A DNA stretch of 64,000 bases from Microcebus murinus (taxonomy: Eukaryota > Chordata > Mammalia > Primates > Cheirogaleidae). Position numbers and translations under genes: made by a program. Under the pieces are notes generated by a model. It was not told where the DNA came from. It made no database searches and saw only the letters and a list, made by a program, of their open reading frames with translations. Below are positions 24,010-36,521 of this stretch, one piece after another; positions within the stretch are counted from its first letter, which is position 1, and each line of letters starts with the position of its first letter. Where the stretch lies: NCBI RefSeq assembly GCF_040939455.1, contig NC_134136.1, positions 72,658,501-72,722,500 of the forward strand, in the 5' to 3' direction.

Positions 24010-24850
24010 TTTTCTAAGTCAGTTAAGTCTGACAAGAGAAGAGACATGATCTGGCATGGATTTTACAAAGATCACACCCTGGCTCCTGCACTGGTAATAG
24101 ATTGTAAGAGCAAAGAGATTAGTTAAGGGACTATAGCAATAATCCAGATGATAGATAATGGTGGCATGAACTAGATAGGTAGCCGTGGATGTAGTGAGAA
24201 GTTGTAGGATACTGATATATTTTAAAGATAAAACAATATCTACCACGGTGTTTAATATGGCGTGAAAGAGAAAGAAGGAAGTCAAGGGCGACTCCAAGGT
24301 TTTCGACTTAAGAAATTGGTAAAATGTCATTGCCAGTTACCAATATGGGTAAAATTGAAAGAAGAATATTTTGTCAGGATAATATTAGGAGCTTAGTTTT
24401 TTAGCATGTTGATTTGAACATGCTTATTTGTCATCTAAGAGGTTATGTAGAGTAATTTTTTGTATAAACAAGTATGGAACTCAGATGAGAGGACTGGGTG
24501 GGAGAGAGAAATTTGAGAGTGATCAGAATATAGATAATATTTAAAACCTGCACCCAGTTGAGATCACCAAAGGGGTGTGTATAGATACAGATGAGAAGAG
24601 TTCCAAATATTATGCCTTTTAGGCAGAAATGTTAAGAGGTCCATGAAAGGTGAGGGAAATAGCAAAGGAAATCAAGAAGGAGTATCCAGGGATGTTGAAA
24701 GATAATCAGGAAAATGCATTGGACTGAAAACCAAATGAAAAAAAAAAAGTGTCTCAAGAAAGAGAAAGTGACCAACAGGGTCAATGGTGCTGACAAGCCA
24801 GGTAACATAAGGAAGAAAACTGACCAGTAAATTTGCTGACCATGATAGAA
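24010..24850 (-). mobile_element. L2 LINE fragment with RT remnants
   Basis: The minus-strand frame at 24019-24330 reads KTLESPLTSFFLFHA, then LLTTSTATYLVHATIIYHLD. This is recognisable as the C-terminal RT region of L2 ('...LLTTSTATTLVQATIISRLDYCNSLL' pattern). L2-like DNA ('gtcaagggcgactccaaggtttt', 'agttgagatcaccaaaggggtg') goes on to about 24840. It is heavily decayed. Confidence 0.75.
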
Positions 24851-24859
24851 TAAGTGATC

Positions 24860-25320
24860 CAGTCATCTATTGCTGCATAACACATCACCCCAAAATTTAG
24901 TGGCTTGAAACATCACTCATTTAATTATTATTTCTCACACTTCTCAGTTTTGATTGGGCTCTGTTAAGTGATTCTCCCACAGGGACTCTCATGTAGTTGC
25001 ATTCAGATGGTGGCTGAAGTAGGGGTACTCTCAAAGCCTTTCCCACCCATGTTTGGGGACAAATGCTGGTTGCCTGCTGGGATGTCAACTGGGGCTCTCA
25101 GTGTGTCCTTGGGTTTCTTGCTGTTTGGTGGCTGAATCCCAAGAAATCCAGGTAGAAGCAGTATCACCTCCTGTGACAAGCCTTGAGAATCACCCATTTC
25201 TTCTACAACATTTTCCTCTAGGACCCACTTCCTATAGAAGTGAGTCAATAAGGCCAGCACTCTTCAAAGGTATAGAAATTAGACTTCACTTCTTGATGGG
25301 AGGAGTGTCAAAGAATTAGC
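24860..25320 (-). mobile_element. Ancient LTR-like interspersed repeat (family not named)
   Basis: 'cagtcatctattgctgcataacacatcaccccaaaatttagtggcttgaaac' is a common old mammalian repeat pattern. It resembles the reverse complement of the element at 58375-58860 ('...tttatggtaatttgttataacaacc'). I cannot fix the family (MaLR/MLT-like is possible) or the true ends. Confidence 0.5.
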
Positions 25321-26585
25321 AGAAATATTTTAAAACCAACACAAAGTTACAGTGGGGAAATCCAAACGAGATTGGAGTAAAAAAAATGGAGAGGAAAATT
25401 AGAGAAAAAAAATCAACAAATATTTTGAAGACTTTTATAGTTTAAATGAGAGTCTAGAACTAGAGTAATATATGGAGGGGAATAGAATTTAAAGGATGCA
25501 CTTTCTTTTAAGGGAAGTGGCAGCATGTTTGTATGCTGATAGGAATCATCCACTAGTGAGAAAGATTGTGATGATACAGAAGGGAGAAAAGTTATTGCAG
25601 AAATTTATTTGAATATGTGAAAGGATATGGTGTATGTTGGGTAAAAAGTGTGATTGACCTTAGTTAAGAGTACTAACCATTATTTCCCAATAATAAGACA
25701 CAAAATAATTGATATAGGCAAAGATGCAGTTAGGGAAGGATTTCTCTTTAGATAGTTTCTATTTTCTCTGTGATTTAGGAAGCAAGGTCATCAAACTGAG
25801 AATGAAAATGGTGAAGAAGGTGCTGAATGTTTGAAGATAAAGGTGAAAGTATGATATAAAAAGGTGTAAAAATAAACAGATGAAGGAAATATAATAGTAT
25901 TATTCATCTCCCTTGAGGCTATTGATGTTGAATATAAAATGAGACTAGTCTGCATGGATGAGAATGTGTATTTTTGTCTAGCCACATTGGGATTCATGGG
26001 TGCAGAGATGTAGTTAAGCAAGAAGCTGGATTGAACCAGAAATCACAGTGGTGATTCAGCCAAATGAGCACAACAGTGCAAATAGAAAGTGACAATGAAG
26101 TTAAATGTATGCAATTAACTTATTATGATAATTTACTATTAAATGTAACTGAGTAAGGAGAGATCTGAGGATATAAGTAGGGTGACAGATAAAAAAGAGA
26201 TTGATATAGGAAGATATATACATTCAATGTATTGGAAATCCTAGATGAGTCAAGTAGGTTTTTGATGGAGTGAGTTGGAATGTTAGGAGGTGGTGGTCAA
26301 GGAACAGGATTATGGAGGAGTTGTGGTTATAAGAAATGATAAAGTCTAGGGTAGAGCCATGGAATGACTGGCTAAGGGGGCAGAGAACAAGTTCATTGGA
26401 GGACAGGAAAAAGAACTGAGAGGACATTTTTGATGGTGATAATTTCCAGAGGATCCAGTGAATGAATTTCAAGAGTTGAGAAAGGGTAGAAAAATTGTAA
26501 GAAAAAGGATGCAGCATGGGTTTTAAGGTCCAGGAGATGAGCATTGGATGGGCCAAGACTCCTGGCTTCTTGTTCTTGGCATCAA
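25321..26585. other. Unassigned non-coding stretch
   Basis: G/A-rich sequence with long stop-free minus-strand runs but no recognisable protein. Parts ('tggaatgttaggaggtggtggtcaaggaac', 'gtagagccatggaatgac') might be diverged L2. This is not certain. Confidence 0.4.
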
Positions 26586-26589
26586 TGAT

Positions 26590-28025
26590 AAAAGGTAGGG
26601 TGAAATTTTGATTTTTATTGTGGTAAAAATGCATAGTATGAAATTTACCCTCTTAAGTTTATAAGTGTAAAGAATTGTTAACTATATGCATATTGTTGCA
26701 CAGAAGATCTCTAGAACTTTTTCATCTTGCACATTGGAGATTAGATTGAACAACTCCTCATTTCCCCTAACCCCTGGCAACCACCATTCTATTTTCTGCC
26801 TCTAAGAGGCTGACGTTTTAGGTTCCACATATAAGTAGATTCATGCAGCATTTGTCCTTCTGTGACTGTTATAAATATAAAATTTCATGATTCATAAAAG
26901 CAAATTACAAATACAGTATCTATACAACTTTATGAAAAACATAAAGTACACACAAATATATACACAAAGACTCACATACATGAATTTAGATAAGTACCAG
27001 TTAGATATAAAGATATAAAGTGGATTATGAGAATTCTTATCAGTAGGTAATGGAATTATTGGTTATTCACTTAGTGTAACGTCCTCAGGGTTCATTCATG
27101 TTGTAGCACATGACAGGACTTTCCTCTTTATAAGGATAATAATATTCCATTGTGTGTATATACCATATTTTCTTTATACATTCATCTTTTGATGGACACT
27201 TAGGTTGTTTCCATGTCTTGACTATTGCAAATAATGCTGCAATGAACATGGGATTACAAATATCTTTTTAAGATCCTGATTTCAATTTTTGGATAAATAT
27301 CTAGACGTGGTATCACTGGATCATATGGTAACCTTATTTTTAATTTTTTTAGGAACATACATAATATTTTCCATAGCACATTTTCCACCATTTTACATTC
27401 CTACCAATGATGCACAAAGTTTCCAATTTCTCCACATCTTCACCAATATTGGTTCCTTACCATTTATTTGATAATGGCCATCCTAATAAATGAGAAATAA
27501 TAGTATCTTATTGTCATATTGATTTACATTTCTTTGATAATTAGTGATGTTGGGCATTTTTTCATGTACCTATTGATCATTAGCATGTCTTCTTTGGGGA
27601 AATGTATATCAAGTCTTTTGCCTATGTTTTAGTTGAGTTATTTTCTCTTTTGCTATTGAGTTGTATTAGTTCCTTATATGTTTTGGAAAATAACCCCTAA
27701 TCAGATATCAGCAATTTTTCCTCCAATACCATGGGTTATCCTTTCATTTTGTTGATTGTTTCCTTTGCTATGCAGAAGATTTTTAGTTCTGTAGCCCCAC
27801 TTTGTATATTTTTGTTTTTGTTGCCTCTGCTTTTGGGGTCATATCCAAGAAATTATTGCCAAGCTCAGTGTCATGAAGCTTTTCCTCTATGCTTTCTTGT
27901 AGTCTTATAGTTTCAGGTCTTATGTTTAAATCTTTAATTATTTTTGAGTTGGGTTTTCAATTTGTTATAAGTTTCAATATTTTTATGTGGCTATAAAATT
28001 TTTCTCAACACCATCTGTTGAAGAG
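26590..28025 (-). mobile_element. Ancient L1M fragment (3' end and ORF2 C-terminal half)
   Basis: Antisense L1M: 'attgtggtaaaaatgcatagtatgaaatttacc', 'gtatataccatattttctttatacattcatcttttgatggacact', 'cactggatcatatggtaa' and 'aattattgccaagctcagtgtcatgaagc'. Collinearity is good, with unassigned sequence at about 26870-27060. No coding frame survives. Confidence 0.75.
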
Positions 28026-28354
28026 AATTAAAACTGATGTTTAATAATGATAGTCTGAAGACAGATAGATGGCAAGCCTGTAGAAAGCACACAGGGGTGA
28101 AAGGCCCTTCCAGGAGCCCACAGAGTTCTGAGGCTCCCATTTGATCTCCGATAATGGATGTGTGGTGTCCTGTAGAGAGGTCTTCTCACTATCAGCTCAT
28201 AAATTCCCTTCTGACCTCTACTGAAGGAGACCTCTTGGCCAGTACAACTGTGGTCTTATTCTGAGTCCATGAGAACTCTCTTGACCTCTGCCTATGATAT
28301 TCTGTGAAGGAGTGTTCTTAATAAAAGGATGTAGAGGATTTTAACTTCTGTTTT
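28026..28354. other. Unassigned stretch
   Basis: Nothing recognisable, apart from several 'GACCTCT' repeats around 28215-28300. Confidence 0.4.
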
Positions 28355-28512
28355 TATTATTTCAGCATATTACTGGGGTACAAATGTTTAGTTTACATAT
28401 ATTGCCTTTGTCCCACCCAAGTTAGAACTTGAAGCATGTCCATCCCTCAGACAGTGCACACCACACCCATCAAGTGTGAATATACCCATTCCCTCCTCCC
28501 CCTCCCACCTTT
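28355..28512 (-). mobile_element. Short L1 3'-UTR-only insertion
   Basis: 'tttcagcatattactggggtacaaatg', then 'catatattgcctttgtcccac' and 'cattccctcctccccctcccacc' is the antisense older L1 3' UTR, about 160 bp long. It is flanked by 'ttttaacttct' and 'ttttgacctct' (9 of 11 identical), a likely decayed target-site duplication. Confidence 0.75.
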
Positions 28513-29855
28513 TGACCTCTGATGAAAGAAGCCTCTGGTTTAATTCCCTTCTACCTCTTACTCTTCATTTAATCTACATTTTTATTGTAATATAATTTAA
28601 AAGGGATTTTTAGACATAGTTTGTAGAATAGAATGGTTCTCTCATCTTATAATCCTAGATAACTCTACTACTGATAATGCACCCTGATTTCACATTGCAT
28701 TGTTGATTTCCAATGAACTTACTCCTCTAGTAAGTGTTTCTCATGAGGCACATATGTAAATAGCTATTATAAAAGCAGCATATAGGAAAGAATAAAATAC
28801 ATTTGTAGAGAAAATAGAAAAAATAATACTTGATGGAGAAATTAAGAGAAGAACTTTAGGAGATGGCCATTAGGCTGGGCTTCGAAGGATATTGGATTTT
28901 GGGTCACAGAGACTAGCATGGATACAAGCAAAGGGGAAAAAAAACCAGCAAAGTCTTAGATGAAAACATTGCAGTAGTCAATTTTTCTGTAGCATAGGTT
29001 GCTGTAATAGAAGTTGTTATGGCTATAACTACAAAAGTTAGTTGAAACCTATTTATGGGGGAAATTTAGTACAAATTTAAAGAGTTTGCTCTATATTTCA
29101 TAAATGCTAAAGAGAAAATGACAGCTTTTCCAATAGGAAGTGATGTATACCTTGCTATCTTTTTCAAGAAGAACCACACCCATCTGATGTTGAACATATT
29201 TTTTGTTGTTCTACTTAGATATATATTTTCTATGTTCATAGTTTCTGCTATTTATGTTTTTCTTCTTTAACTCCATGTATCCTTGAATCCCTTTTAACTC
29301 TAAATATTCTTAATTCTTCCTGTAATGTGCATTTAAATATATACCAGGCTCTTTGGGTAAACAGTGTCAGCTCTCTAGGTATAGAATTCTATCTGCTACC
29401 TCGCCCTGTAACAGCAAGCATTTCAGTAGGCCATACAACAGAGCATTAAGGTGCAGTAGTTTTAAATGATCACAACGTATGCAGAACATGAATAACAGCA
29501 CTGGTCTATCCCTGAACATAAGCTCTCTGTCCACATCATCTTGGTCGCTGATTTAGATAATTGATTTTCTGCAAAGAAGGCATGAAAGTGCTCCCAATTC
29601 CATTGAAAGGACAGCACACCCAGGGCATCTTTCACTCTTATTGATTTTAAATCACATCAGTGACTGATTTGGAATCATCAAGTGGGTTTCCCTGGAGTTA
29701 AAGCACCAGAAAGATTTAATTAGAGAGCTTCACTCCAGATAAAAGATACCGTATCATTGACTTAAAATCTGAACTGAACTTTTTCTTTTGATGCTGATGG
29801 GTGAAAAACAAAGTTGTGCTTTATCTGTTTCTAAAATGTTTTCTGAAGCCACATT
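28513..29855. other. Unassigned, mostly single-copy-looking DNA
   Basis: No gene or RNA structure is seen. Short open frames lack family features. Confidence 0.5.
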
Positions 29856-29965
29856 GACTTCTTGAGGTCAGGGACTGTCTTTTGTATTCCTTTACCTGCA
29901 AGTCCTAGCAGAGGGCCTGGCACTGAACATATGTTATGGAAGAGTTTTCAGTTTATTTGATTTAA
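29856..29965 (+). mobile_element. L2 LINE 3' end fragment
   Basis: 'cttgaggtcagggactgtcttttgtattcctttacctgcaagtcctagcagagggcctggcact' matches the sense L2 3' end. Confidence 0.65.
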
Positions 29966-29992
29966 TAATCTTTTAAACTTTTAAAGGCAATT

Positions 29993-30006
29993 AAAATTGA
30001 AAGTTA
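29993..30006 (+). repeat. Target-site duplication of L1-e (5' copy)
   Basis: AAAATTGAAAGTTA lies just before the L1-e 5' end. The identical 14-mer occurs at 36522-36535, after its A tract. The perfect match marks a clean target-primed insertion. Confidence 0.9.
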
Positions 30007-31439
30007 GGGAGGAGGATCAAGATGGCGGACGAGAAACACCGCCAGACAGAGTGTCTCTGCAGAAAAGACAGATTCTAGCAGAAATTAGAAAAAAGAAGCA
30101 AGAAGACGAGCATACAGCAGACGAGGGCCGGAAGGAGGGTACCTGAGACCCTGGGAGACTCCACGGGAGGAGGCTGCGGAGGAGAACTGGAGGCTGAGAC
30201 CACTGGAGCAGCACGGAGACCAGTCGCAAGGGTAGGTGGATTTGCTGTTTCCACTCCCCTGCATTTGGGACTGCTGGTGGGCTCCTCAGCAGGTAGAGAG
30301 ACCTGCGGACACCAGCCCAGAGATGGCTGCCGCCAGTCAGCAGTGAGCCTGTAGCAGACGTGGCACCAGGCTCCCAAGTCCCTCCAGGCACCTCCGTGTG
30401 CACAGACCTCAGCCGCGCGGCAGGCACCATATTGCCTCCTCCTCCCCTCCGCCGAATCTACCCCGAGCTGCCCAGAGAGACAATACAGCCACCAGCCGGA
30501 GGCACCTCCAGGGAACAGGACCTTCCCATTTGGGACACTACAGCTGACTCAGGGGAACTCAGACTGTGAGCTCCCTACGCGCCAGCCCTCCAAGGTGCTG
30601 CTGGCACCGTGTTCCCAGGAGAATGGTGCAGACTCAGAGGCTGATAGACATAGACCCAACTTGGGCTCCCTGTGGGTGAATTGGGACCAGAACTCCTCTC
30701 CCTGGTGGGGATACAGTTTGAACTCTGGGACCCAGAGGTCGGACCTGCAGACCATATCCTGTGCACCGAGGTCTAGCATTACCCGGGGCACAGAAGGGAT
30801 ATAGGTGAACAGCCTACTGAGGTGTGTGTGCCTTCAGGGGCAGATCAGCGTCCTAGAGGGCAACCCTCCTCCCAAAAGGAGGCCATACGCCCAGCCCAGC
30901 TGGCGATCCTGGGCAGGGAACATCCCCACCAGCATCACAGTCCAGGGAGGCCTGGTGGCTTGTGGTCTGGCCTGCTGGCAGAAGCCAAGGAGTAACTGCA
31001 GAGTTGGGGAGGGTGGAAAGAAGCAAGGCCCACTCCAAACTGTGGGTATCAGACAGCCCCACCCCCACACCCAGACTTTCTGGCTGAGCAGGGACATTCC
31101 AGCCCAGCCCTGACAGCTTTACCTGGAAGCAGAAAAGAGAACTTCGATCCCTGCTAATGGCATTGGTGGTGCCTGAGGGCAGGCTTACCCAACCCAGCTC
31201 CGCCCAGAACAAGAGCTGATAACAGGACACAAAAACAACAGCATAGCCTATTCCTCCAAGTAAGCACCACCTACTGACAGGAACAGCATCCTTCATAGCC
31301 TTTTCACAGCACCCACTGACTCATTATACAGGGAGTGGTCGAATCTCACCCACAGACACCACCTAACGCCTCAGAAACTAAACAAGGTGTGTGAATACCC
31401 AAACAAAAACCTAAAGGAAAGAAACAACAACGAATCAAC
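30007..31439 (+). promoter_or_regulatory. L1-e 5' UTR / internal promoter
   Basis: The GC-rich 1.4-kb leader starts GGGAGGAGGATCAAGATGGCGG. CAAGATGGCGG at 30018-30028 is the YY1-like motif near the start. The sequence 'GGAAGGAGGGTACCTGAG' around 30131-30148 contains a good 5' splice-site-like GTACCTGAG, relevant to the L1-f structure. Overlapping frames inside this leader are not proteins. Confidence 0.8.
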
Positions 31440-32399
31440 ATGGGAAGAAATCAGCAAAAGAACTCAGGAAATATGAAGAACCAAACGGAAAACACACCCC
31501 CAAAGAAGAGCACCAGCCACCTAGAAACGGACACCAAACCAAATCAGGCAGCAAATACGGCAGAAGAAGAATTTCGTATGTGGATCATAAGAACACTCAC
31601 AGACCTGCAACAACAACTCAATAAACAACACAAAGAAACCACAAAAAGCCTCCAGGATATGGAACAAAGGTTCACTAAAGAGATCGACACAGTGAAGAAA
31701 ATTTTAACCGAAGTCCTGGAGATGAAGAATCAACTCAGGGAATTACAAAATACTGTGGAAAGTCTCAAGAACATGGTAGATCAAACAGAAGAAAGAATCT
31801 CAGAGATTGAAGATAACACCTTCCAATTAAAGAAATCAGTCACAGAGATAGAGCAGAGAAACAACAGAAAAGAGCAAAGCCTACAGGAGCTGTGGGATTA
31901 TGTGAAAAAACCTAACGTGAGGGTCATAGGGTTAGCAGAAGGGGAAGAAGACAACACTAAAGGGCTGGACAAGCTATTTGAAGATATAATAGAGGAAAAT
32001 TTCCCAGGCCTTGCTCAGAATCTCGATATACAAGTTCAAGAAGCCCACAGGACACCTGGGAGATTCAATGCAAACAGGAAGACGTCAGGTCATGCAGTCA
32101 TCAGACAGACCAAATTATCAACTAAAGAGGCCCTTCTAAGAGCTGTAAGAAGAAAGAAGCAACTAACCTACAAGGGAAAGCCAATACGAAGAGACTGGGG
32201 CCCCACTCTCACTCTTCTGAAACAAAATAATGCCCAAAATAGAATCTTATTCCCTGCAAAACTAAGCTTCATATATGAAGGAGAAATAAAGACATTCCTA
32301 GACAAGGAAAGCCTCAGAGAATTCACCAAGACAAGACCAGCCCTACAAGAAGTACTCAAAACAGTGTTACGCATAGAACACCATAATAGAAACTCATGA
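31440..32399 (+). CDS. L1-e ORF1p, open frame with 13-codon internal deletion
   Basis: The L1 RNA-binding chaperone frame is 319 codons and open from the conserved MGRNQQKNSGNMKNQ start to the stop after HHNRNS. Related copies here span about 330 codons. The low-complexity N-terminus is followed by a long coiled coil (about residues 50-145; LKNMVDQTEERISEIED, KKSVTEIEQRNNRKEQSLQE). Next are the RRM-type domain (VRVIGLAEGEEDNTKGLDKLF) and a C-terminal domain (LSFIYEGEIKTFLDKESLREF). Relative to L1-c, 39 nt are missing at about 32186-32190, so GKPI joins RRDWGP and a conserved C-terminal stretch (FSNETLQA in relatives) is lost. The frame could be translated, but RNA binding is probably impaired. 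It could equally be a decaying pseudogene that is open by chance. Confidence 0.75.
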   Translation: MGRNQQKNSGNMKNQTENTPPKKSTSHLETDTKPNQAANTAEEEFRMWIIRTLTDLQQQLNKQHKETTKSLQDMEQRFTKEIDTVKKILTEVLEMKNQLRELQNTVESLKNMVDQTEERISEIEDNTFQLKKSVTEIEQRNNRKEQSLQELWDYVKKPNVRVIGLAEGEEDNTKGLDKLFEDIIEENFPGLAQNLDIQVQEAHRTPGRFNANRKTSGHAVIRQTKLSTKEALLRAVRRKKQLTYKGKPIRRDWGPTLTLLKQNNAQNRILFPAKLSFIYEGEIKTFLDKESLREFTKTRPALQEVLKTVLRIEHHNRNS

Positions 32400-32446
32400 A
32401 TATATATAAAAAAAAAACACCCAAAGATTAAAGGCCAGATATCTGT

Positions 32447-35400
32447 ATGGATCAAGAGAGAAATCAAAGCAACAACATCCAACCCAAAAGAATGAAAAGT
32501 AATCTGCCTTACCTATAAGTTATCTCAGTAAATGTGAATGGCTTAAGCTCTCCACTCAAGAGACATAGGCTGGCTGAATGGATAAGAAAATACAGGACAA
32601 GTATATGCTGTCTTCAGGAAACACATCTAACATGCAAGCATGCATATAGACTAAAAGTAAAAGGGTGGAGATCAGTAATCCAGGCAAGTGGAAGCCAAAA
32701 AACTCTGGCGTGGCAGTTCTAATTTCAGATGATTTAGTTTTTCACCAACAAAAGTTGTGAAAGACAAAGAGGGTCATTATATAATGGTGAAGGGCACTGT
32801 TAAACAAGAAGAGATAATAATTTTAAACATATATGCACCCAACTTAGGTGCACCCAGGTTCATAAAGCAAACCTTACTGGATCTAAGCAAATGGATTAAT
32901 AGCAACTCCATAATCACTGGAGATTTCAACACCCCACGGACGGATCAAGACAGATCCTCCAAACAGAAAATTAATAAAGAAATAATGGACTTAAACAAAA
33001 CTCTAGAACAATTGGGTCTGACTCATATCTGCAGGGCATTCTATCCCAAATCCACTGAATATACGTTCTTCTCATCAGCTCACGGGGCATTCTCTAAGAT
33101 CGACCATATCCTAGGACACAAAGTAAACCTCAAGAAATTTAAAAAAAATAGAAATCATACCATGTATCATCTCAGATCACAGTGGAATAAAAGTAGAAAT
33201 AAACACCAACTGAAACTCACATTTCTACACAAAAACGTGGAAATTAAACAACCTCCTGCTAAATGATTACTTCATAAATGAAGAAATCAACAGAGAAATT
33301 AAAAAATTATGAAGAAAATGAAGATAGAGAGACAAGTTATCAACTCCTCTGGGACACAGCTAAAGCAGTTCTGAGAGGAAAGTTTATCTCCATAAATGCC
33401 TATAACCAAAAGTCAAAAAGATCACAAACAGACAATCAAATGAAACGACTCAAAGAGCTGAAAAAAGAAGAACAGACCAGCCCAAAACCCAGCAGAAGGA
33501 GTGAAATCAATGATATCAAATCAGAAAACAGGGAAGCTATTCAGAAGATTAACAAAACAAAAAGTTGGTTCTTTGAAAAATAAACAAAATTGACACGCCA
33601 CTGGCTTAGCTAATGAAAAGCAGAAAAGAGAAATCTCTAATAAGCTCCATCAGGAATAAAAAAGGAGATATCACAACTGATCCCAAAGAGATACAAGATA
33701 CAATTTATGAATACTACAAAAATCTTTATGCACACAAACTAGAAATTGTGGAGGAAATGGACAAATTTCTAGAAACACAGAGCCTCCCAAGGCTCAACCA
33801 GGAAGAAATAGATTCCATGAGCAGATCAATCTCAAGAGCTGAAATAGCAACAGCAATTAAAAATCTCCCTAAAAAGAAAATTCCCGGTCCAGATGGCTTC
33901 ACACCCGAATTTTACCACACTTACAGAGAAGAAGTAGTACCTATCTTGCAGAAACTATTAAACAACATCGAGAAGAACGGAAACCTCCCCGACACCTTTT
34001 ATGAAGCGAATATTACTCTGATACCAAAACCAAGAAAGGATGAAACAAAAAAAGAAAACTACAGACCGATATCCCTTATGAATATAGATGCAAAAATTTT
34101 CAACAAAATCTTAGCTAACCGAATCCTAATGCTTATCAAAAAAATAATCCATCACGACCAAGTGGGCTTTATCCCAGGGATTCAGGATGGTTCAACATAT
34201 GTAAATCTATAAATGTAATTCACCAAATAAACAGAAGCAAAACCAAAGACCACATGATTCTTTCAATAGATTCAGAAAAAGCTTTTGACAAAATTCAACA
34301 CCCTTTCATGATACGAACGAACACTTAAGAAAACAGCCATAGAAGAGACATACCTAAAAATGATACAAGCCATAATAACAGACCCATAGCCAACATCATA
34401 CTGAATGGGGAAAAATTGAAATCATTCCCACTTAGAACTGGAACCAGACAAGGCTGCCCACTATCTCCACTTCTGTTCAACATAGTGCTGGAAGTCTTGG
34501 CTACAGCAATCAGACAGGAAAATGGAATTAAAGGTATCCAAATAGGGGCAGAAGAGATCAAACTTTCACTGTTTGCTGATGATATGATATTATATCTAGA
34601 AAACCCCAAAGATTCAACCAAGAAACTCCTGGAACTGATCAATGAATTTAGTAAAGTCTCAGGATACAAAATCAATACACAGAAATCAGAGGCATTCATG
34701 TACGCCAACAACCTCCTAATTGAGAACCAAATCAAAGAGTCAATTCCCTTCACAATAGCAACAAAGAAATTAAAGTACCTAGGAATATACTTAACCAAGA
34801 ACTTAGAAGACCTCTACAGGGAGAACTATGAAACACTGAGGAAGGAAATAGCAGAGGATGTAAACAGATGAAAATCCATACCATGCTCGTGGATCGGCAG
34901 ACTCAATATCATCAAAATGTCTATACTACCCAAACTGATCTACAGATTCAATGCAATACCTATTAAAATCCCATCAGCATACTTCACAGATATAGAAAAA
35001 ATAATTTTACACTTTGTATGGAACCAAAGAAGATCCCGAATATCAAACTCAATTCTAGGCAACAAAAACAAAATGGGAGGCAATAATATGCCAGATATCA
35101 AATTATACTACAAAGCTGTAGTAATTGAATCAATATGGTATTGGCACAAAAATAGGAATATGGACCGGTGGAATAGATGTGAGAATCCTGATATAAAACC
35201 ATCCTCATATAGCCATCTAATCTTTGACAAAGCAGACAAATACATACGCTGGGGAAAAGAATCCCTTTTCAATAAATGGTGCTGGGAAAACTGGATAGCC
35301 ACCTGTAGAAGGCTAAAACAGGACCCACAACTTTCACCTCTCACAAAAATCAACTCACGCTGGATAACAGACTTAAACCTATGGTATGAAACTATTAGAA

Positions 35401-36305
35401 CTCTAGAGGAAAAAGTCAGAAACACTCTCCTAGACATCAGCCTAGGCAAAGAGTTTATGAAGAAGTCCCCAAAGGCAATCACAGCAGTAACAAAAATAAA
35501 TAAATGGGACATGATCAAACGACAAAGCTTCTGCATAGCCAAAGAAATTGTCATGAAAGTAAACAGCCAACCTATAGAATGGGAGAAAATTTTTGCATCC
35601 TATGCATCTGATAAGGGACTGATAACTAGAATATACTTAGAACTCACGAAAATCTGGAAGAAAAAATCAAATAACCCCATTAAAAAGTGGGCAAAGGACT
35701 TGAACAGAAACTTTTCTAAAGAAGACAGAAGAATGTCCAACAAACATATGAAAAAATGCTCAACATCTCTAATCATCAGGTAAATGCAAATCAAAACCAC
35801 AATGAGATATCACTTAACTCCTGTGAGAATGGCCTTTATCAGAAAGTCTCCAAACAATAAATGCTGGCGTGGTTGCGGAGAGAGAGGAACACTCCTACAC
35901 TGCTGGTGGGACTGTAAACTAATACAACCTCTGTGGAAAGCAATATGGATATACCTTAAAGTGATACAAGTTAATCTACCATTTGATCCAGCAATCTTAT
36001 TGCTGGGCATCTACCCAGAAGATCCAATGACACTCTACAAATAAGATACCTGCACTCGAATGTTTGTAGCAGCACAATTTATAATTGCAAGGCTGTGGAA
36101 ACAGCCCAAGTGCCCATCAATCCAAGAATGGATTAATAAAATGTGGTATATGTATACCATGGAGTACTATTCAGCTCTAAGAAACAATGGTGACATAGCA
36201 CATCTTATATTTTCCTGGTTAGAGCTGGAACCCATACTATTAAGTGAAGTTTCTCAAGAATGGAAAAACAAGCACCACATATACTCACCAGCAAATTGGT
36301 ATTAA
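32447..36305 (+). pseudogene. L1-e ORF2, at least nine lesions
   Basis: The ATG at 32447 (MDQERNQSNN) is followed by a TAA at about 32515 in place of a serine codon. Later frames hold the endonuclease ([44 protein letters not shown]), the pre-RT region, the RT ([23 protein letters not shown] intact at 34572-34583) and the C-terminus ([18 protein letters not shown]). Breaks include frameshifts near 32700, 33165 and 34190, a CGAA duplication near 34317, a Trp-to-TGA at about 34869, and TAA codons near 33582, 35781 and 36042. The terminal SPANWY is kept. No functional product is expected. Confidence 0.92.
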
Positions 36306-36521
36306 CTGAACAGCACCTAAGTGGTCACATAGGTACTACAGTAATAGGGTATTGGGCAGGTGGGAGGGTGGAGCGGGTCGGTATATACATATATAATGAG
36401 TGAGATGTGCACCATCTGGGGGATGGTCATGATGGAGACTCTGCCTTTTGGGGGGCGGGGGGGAAATGGTCATTTATTGAAACCTTATAATCTGTACCCC
36501 CATAATATGCCGAAATAAAAA
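36306..36521 (+). other. L1-e 3' UTR and A tract (young type)
   Basis: The sequence contains 'gggtattgggcaggtgggagggtggagcgggtcgg', a G-run ('ggggggcgggggggaaatgg'), 'tttattgaaaccttataatc' and 'gtacccccataatatgccgaaataaa'. It is the sense reference for the antisense 3' UTRs elsewhere in the window. A G-rich tract like this may form a quadruplex (inference). Confidence 0.85.

Larger units (their letters stand above)
30007..36521 (+). mobile_element. LINE-1 (L1-e), full length with perfect TSD
   Basis: A complete 6.5-kb element with 5' UTR, ORF1, ORF2, 3' UTR and short A tract, bracketed by identical 14-bp repeats. It is not interrupted by other repeats, so it is among the younger insertions here. 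ORF1 is open but shortened by 13 codons. ORF2 has at least nine frame lesions. Confidence 0.95.

Noticed and set aside
25003..25319. Opposed 85- and 88-codon frames
   Set aside because: They lie in an old LTR-like repeat and have no coding features.
30017..30430. Open frames inside the L1 5' UTRs (also near 2753-3947, 19655-20735, 41922-43173)
   Set aside because: The GC-rich leader has few stops on either strand. Frames differ between copies and match no protein family.
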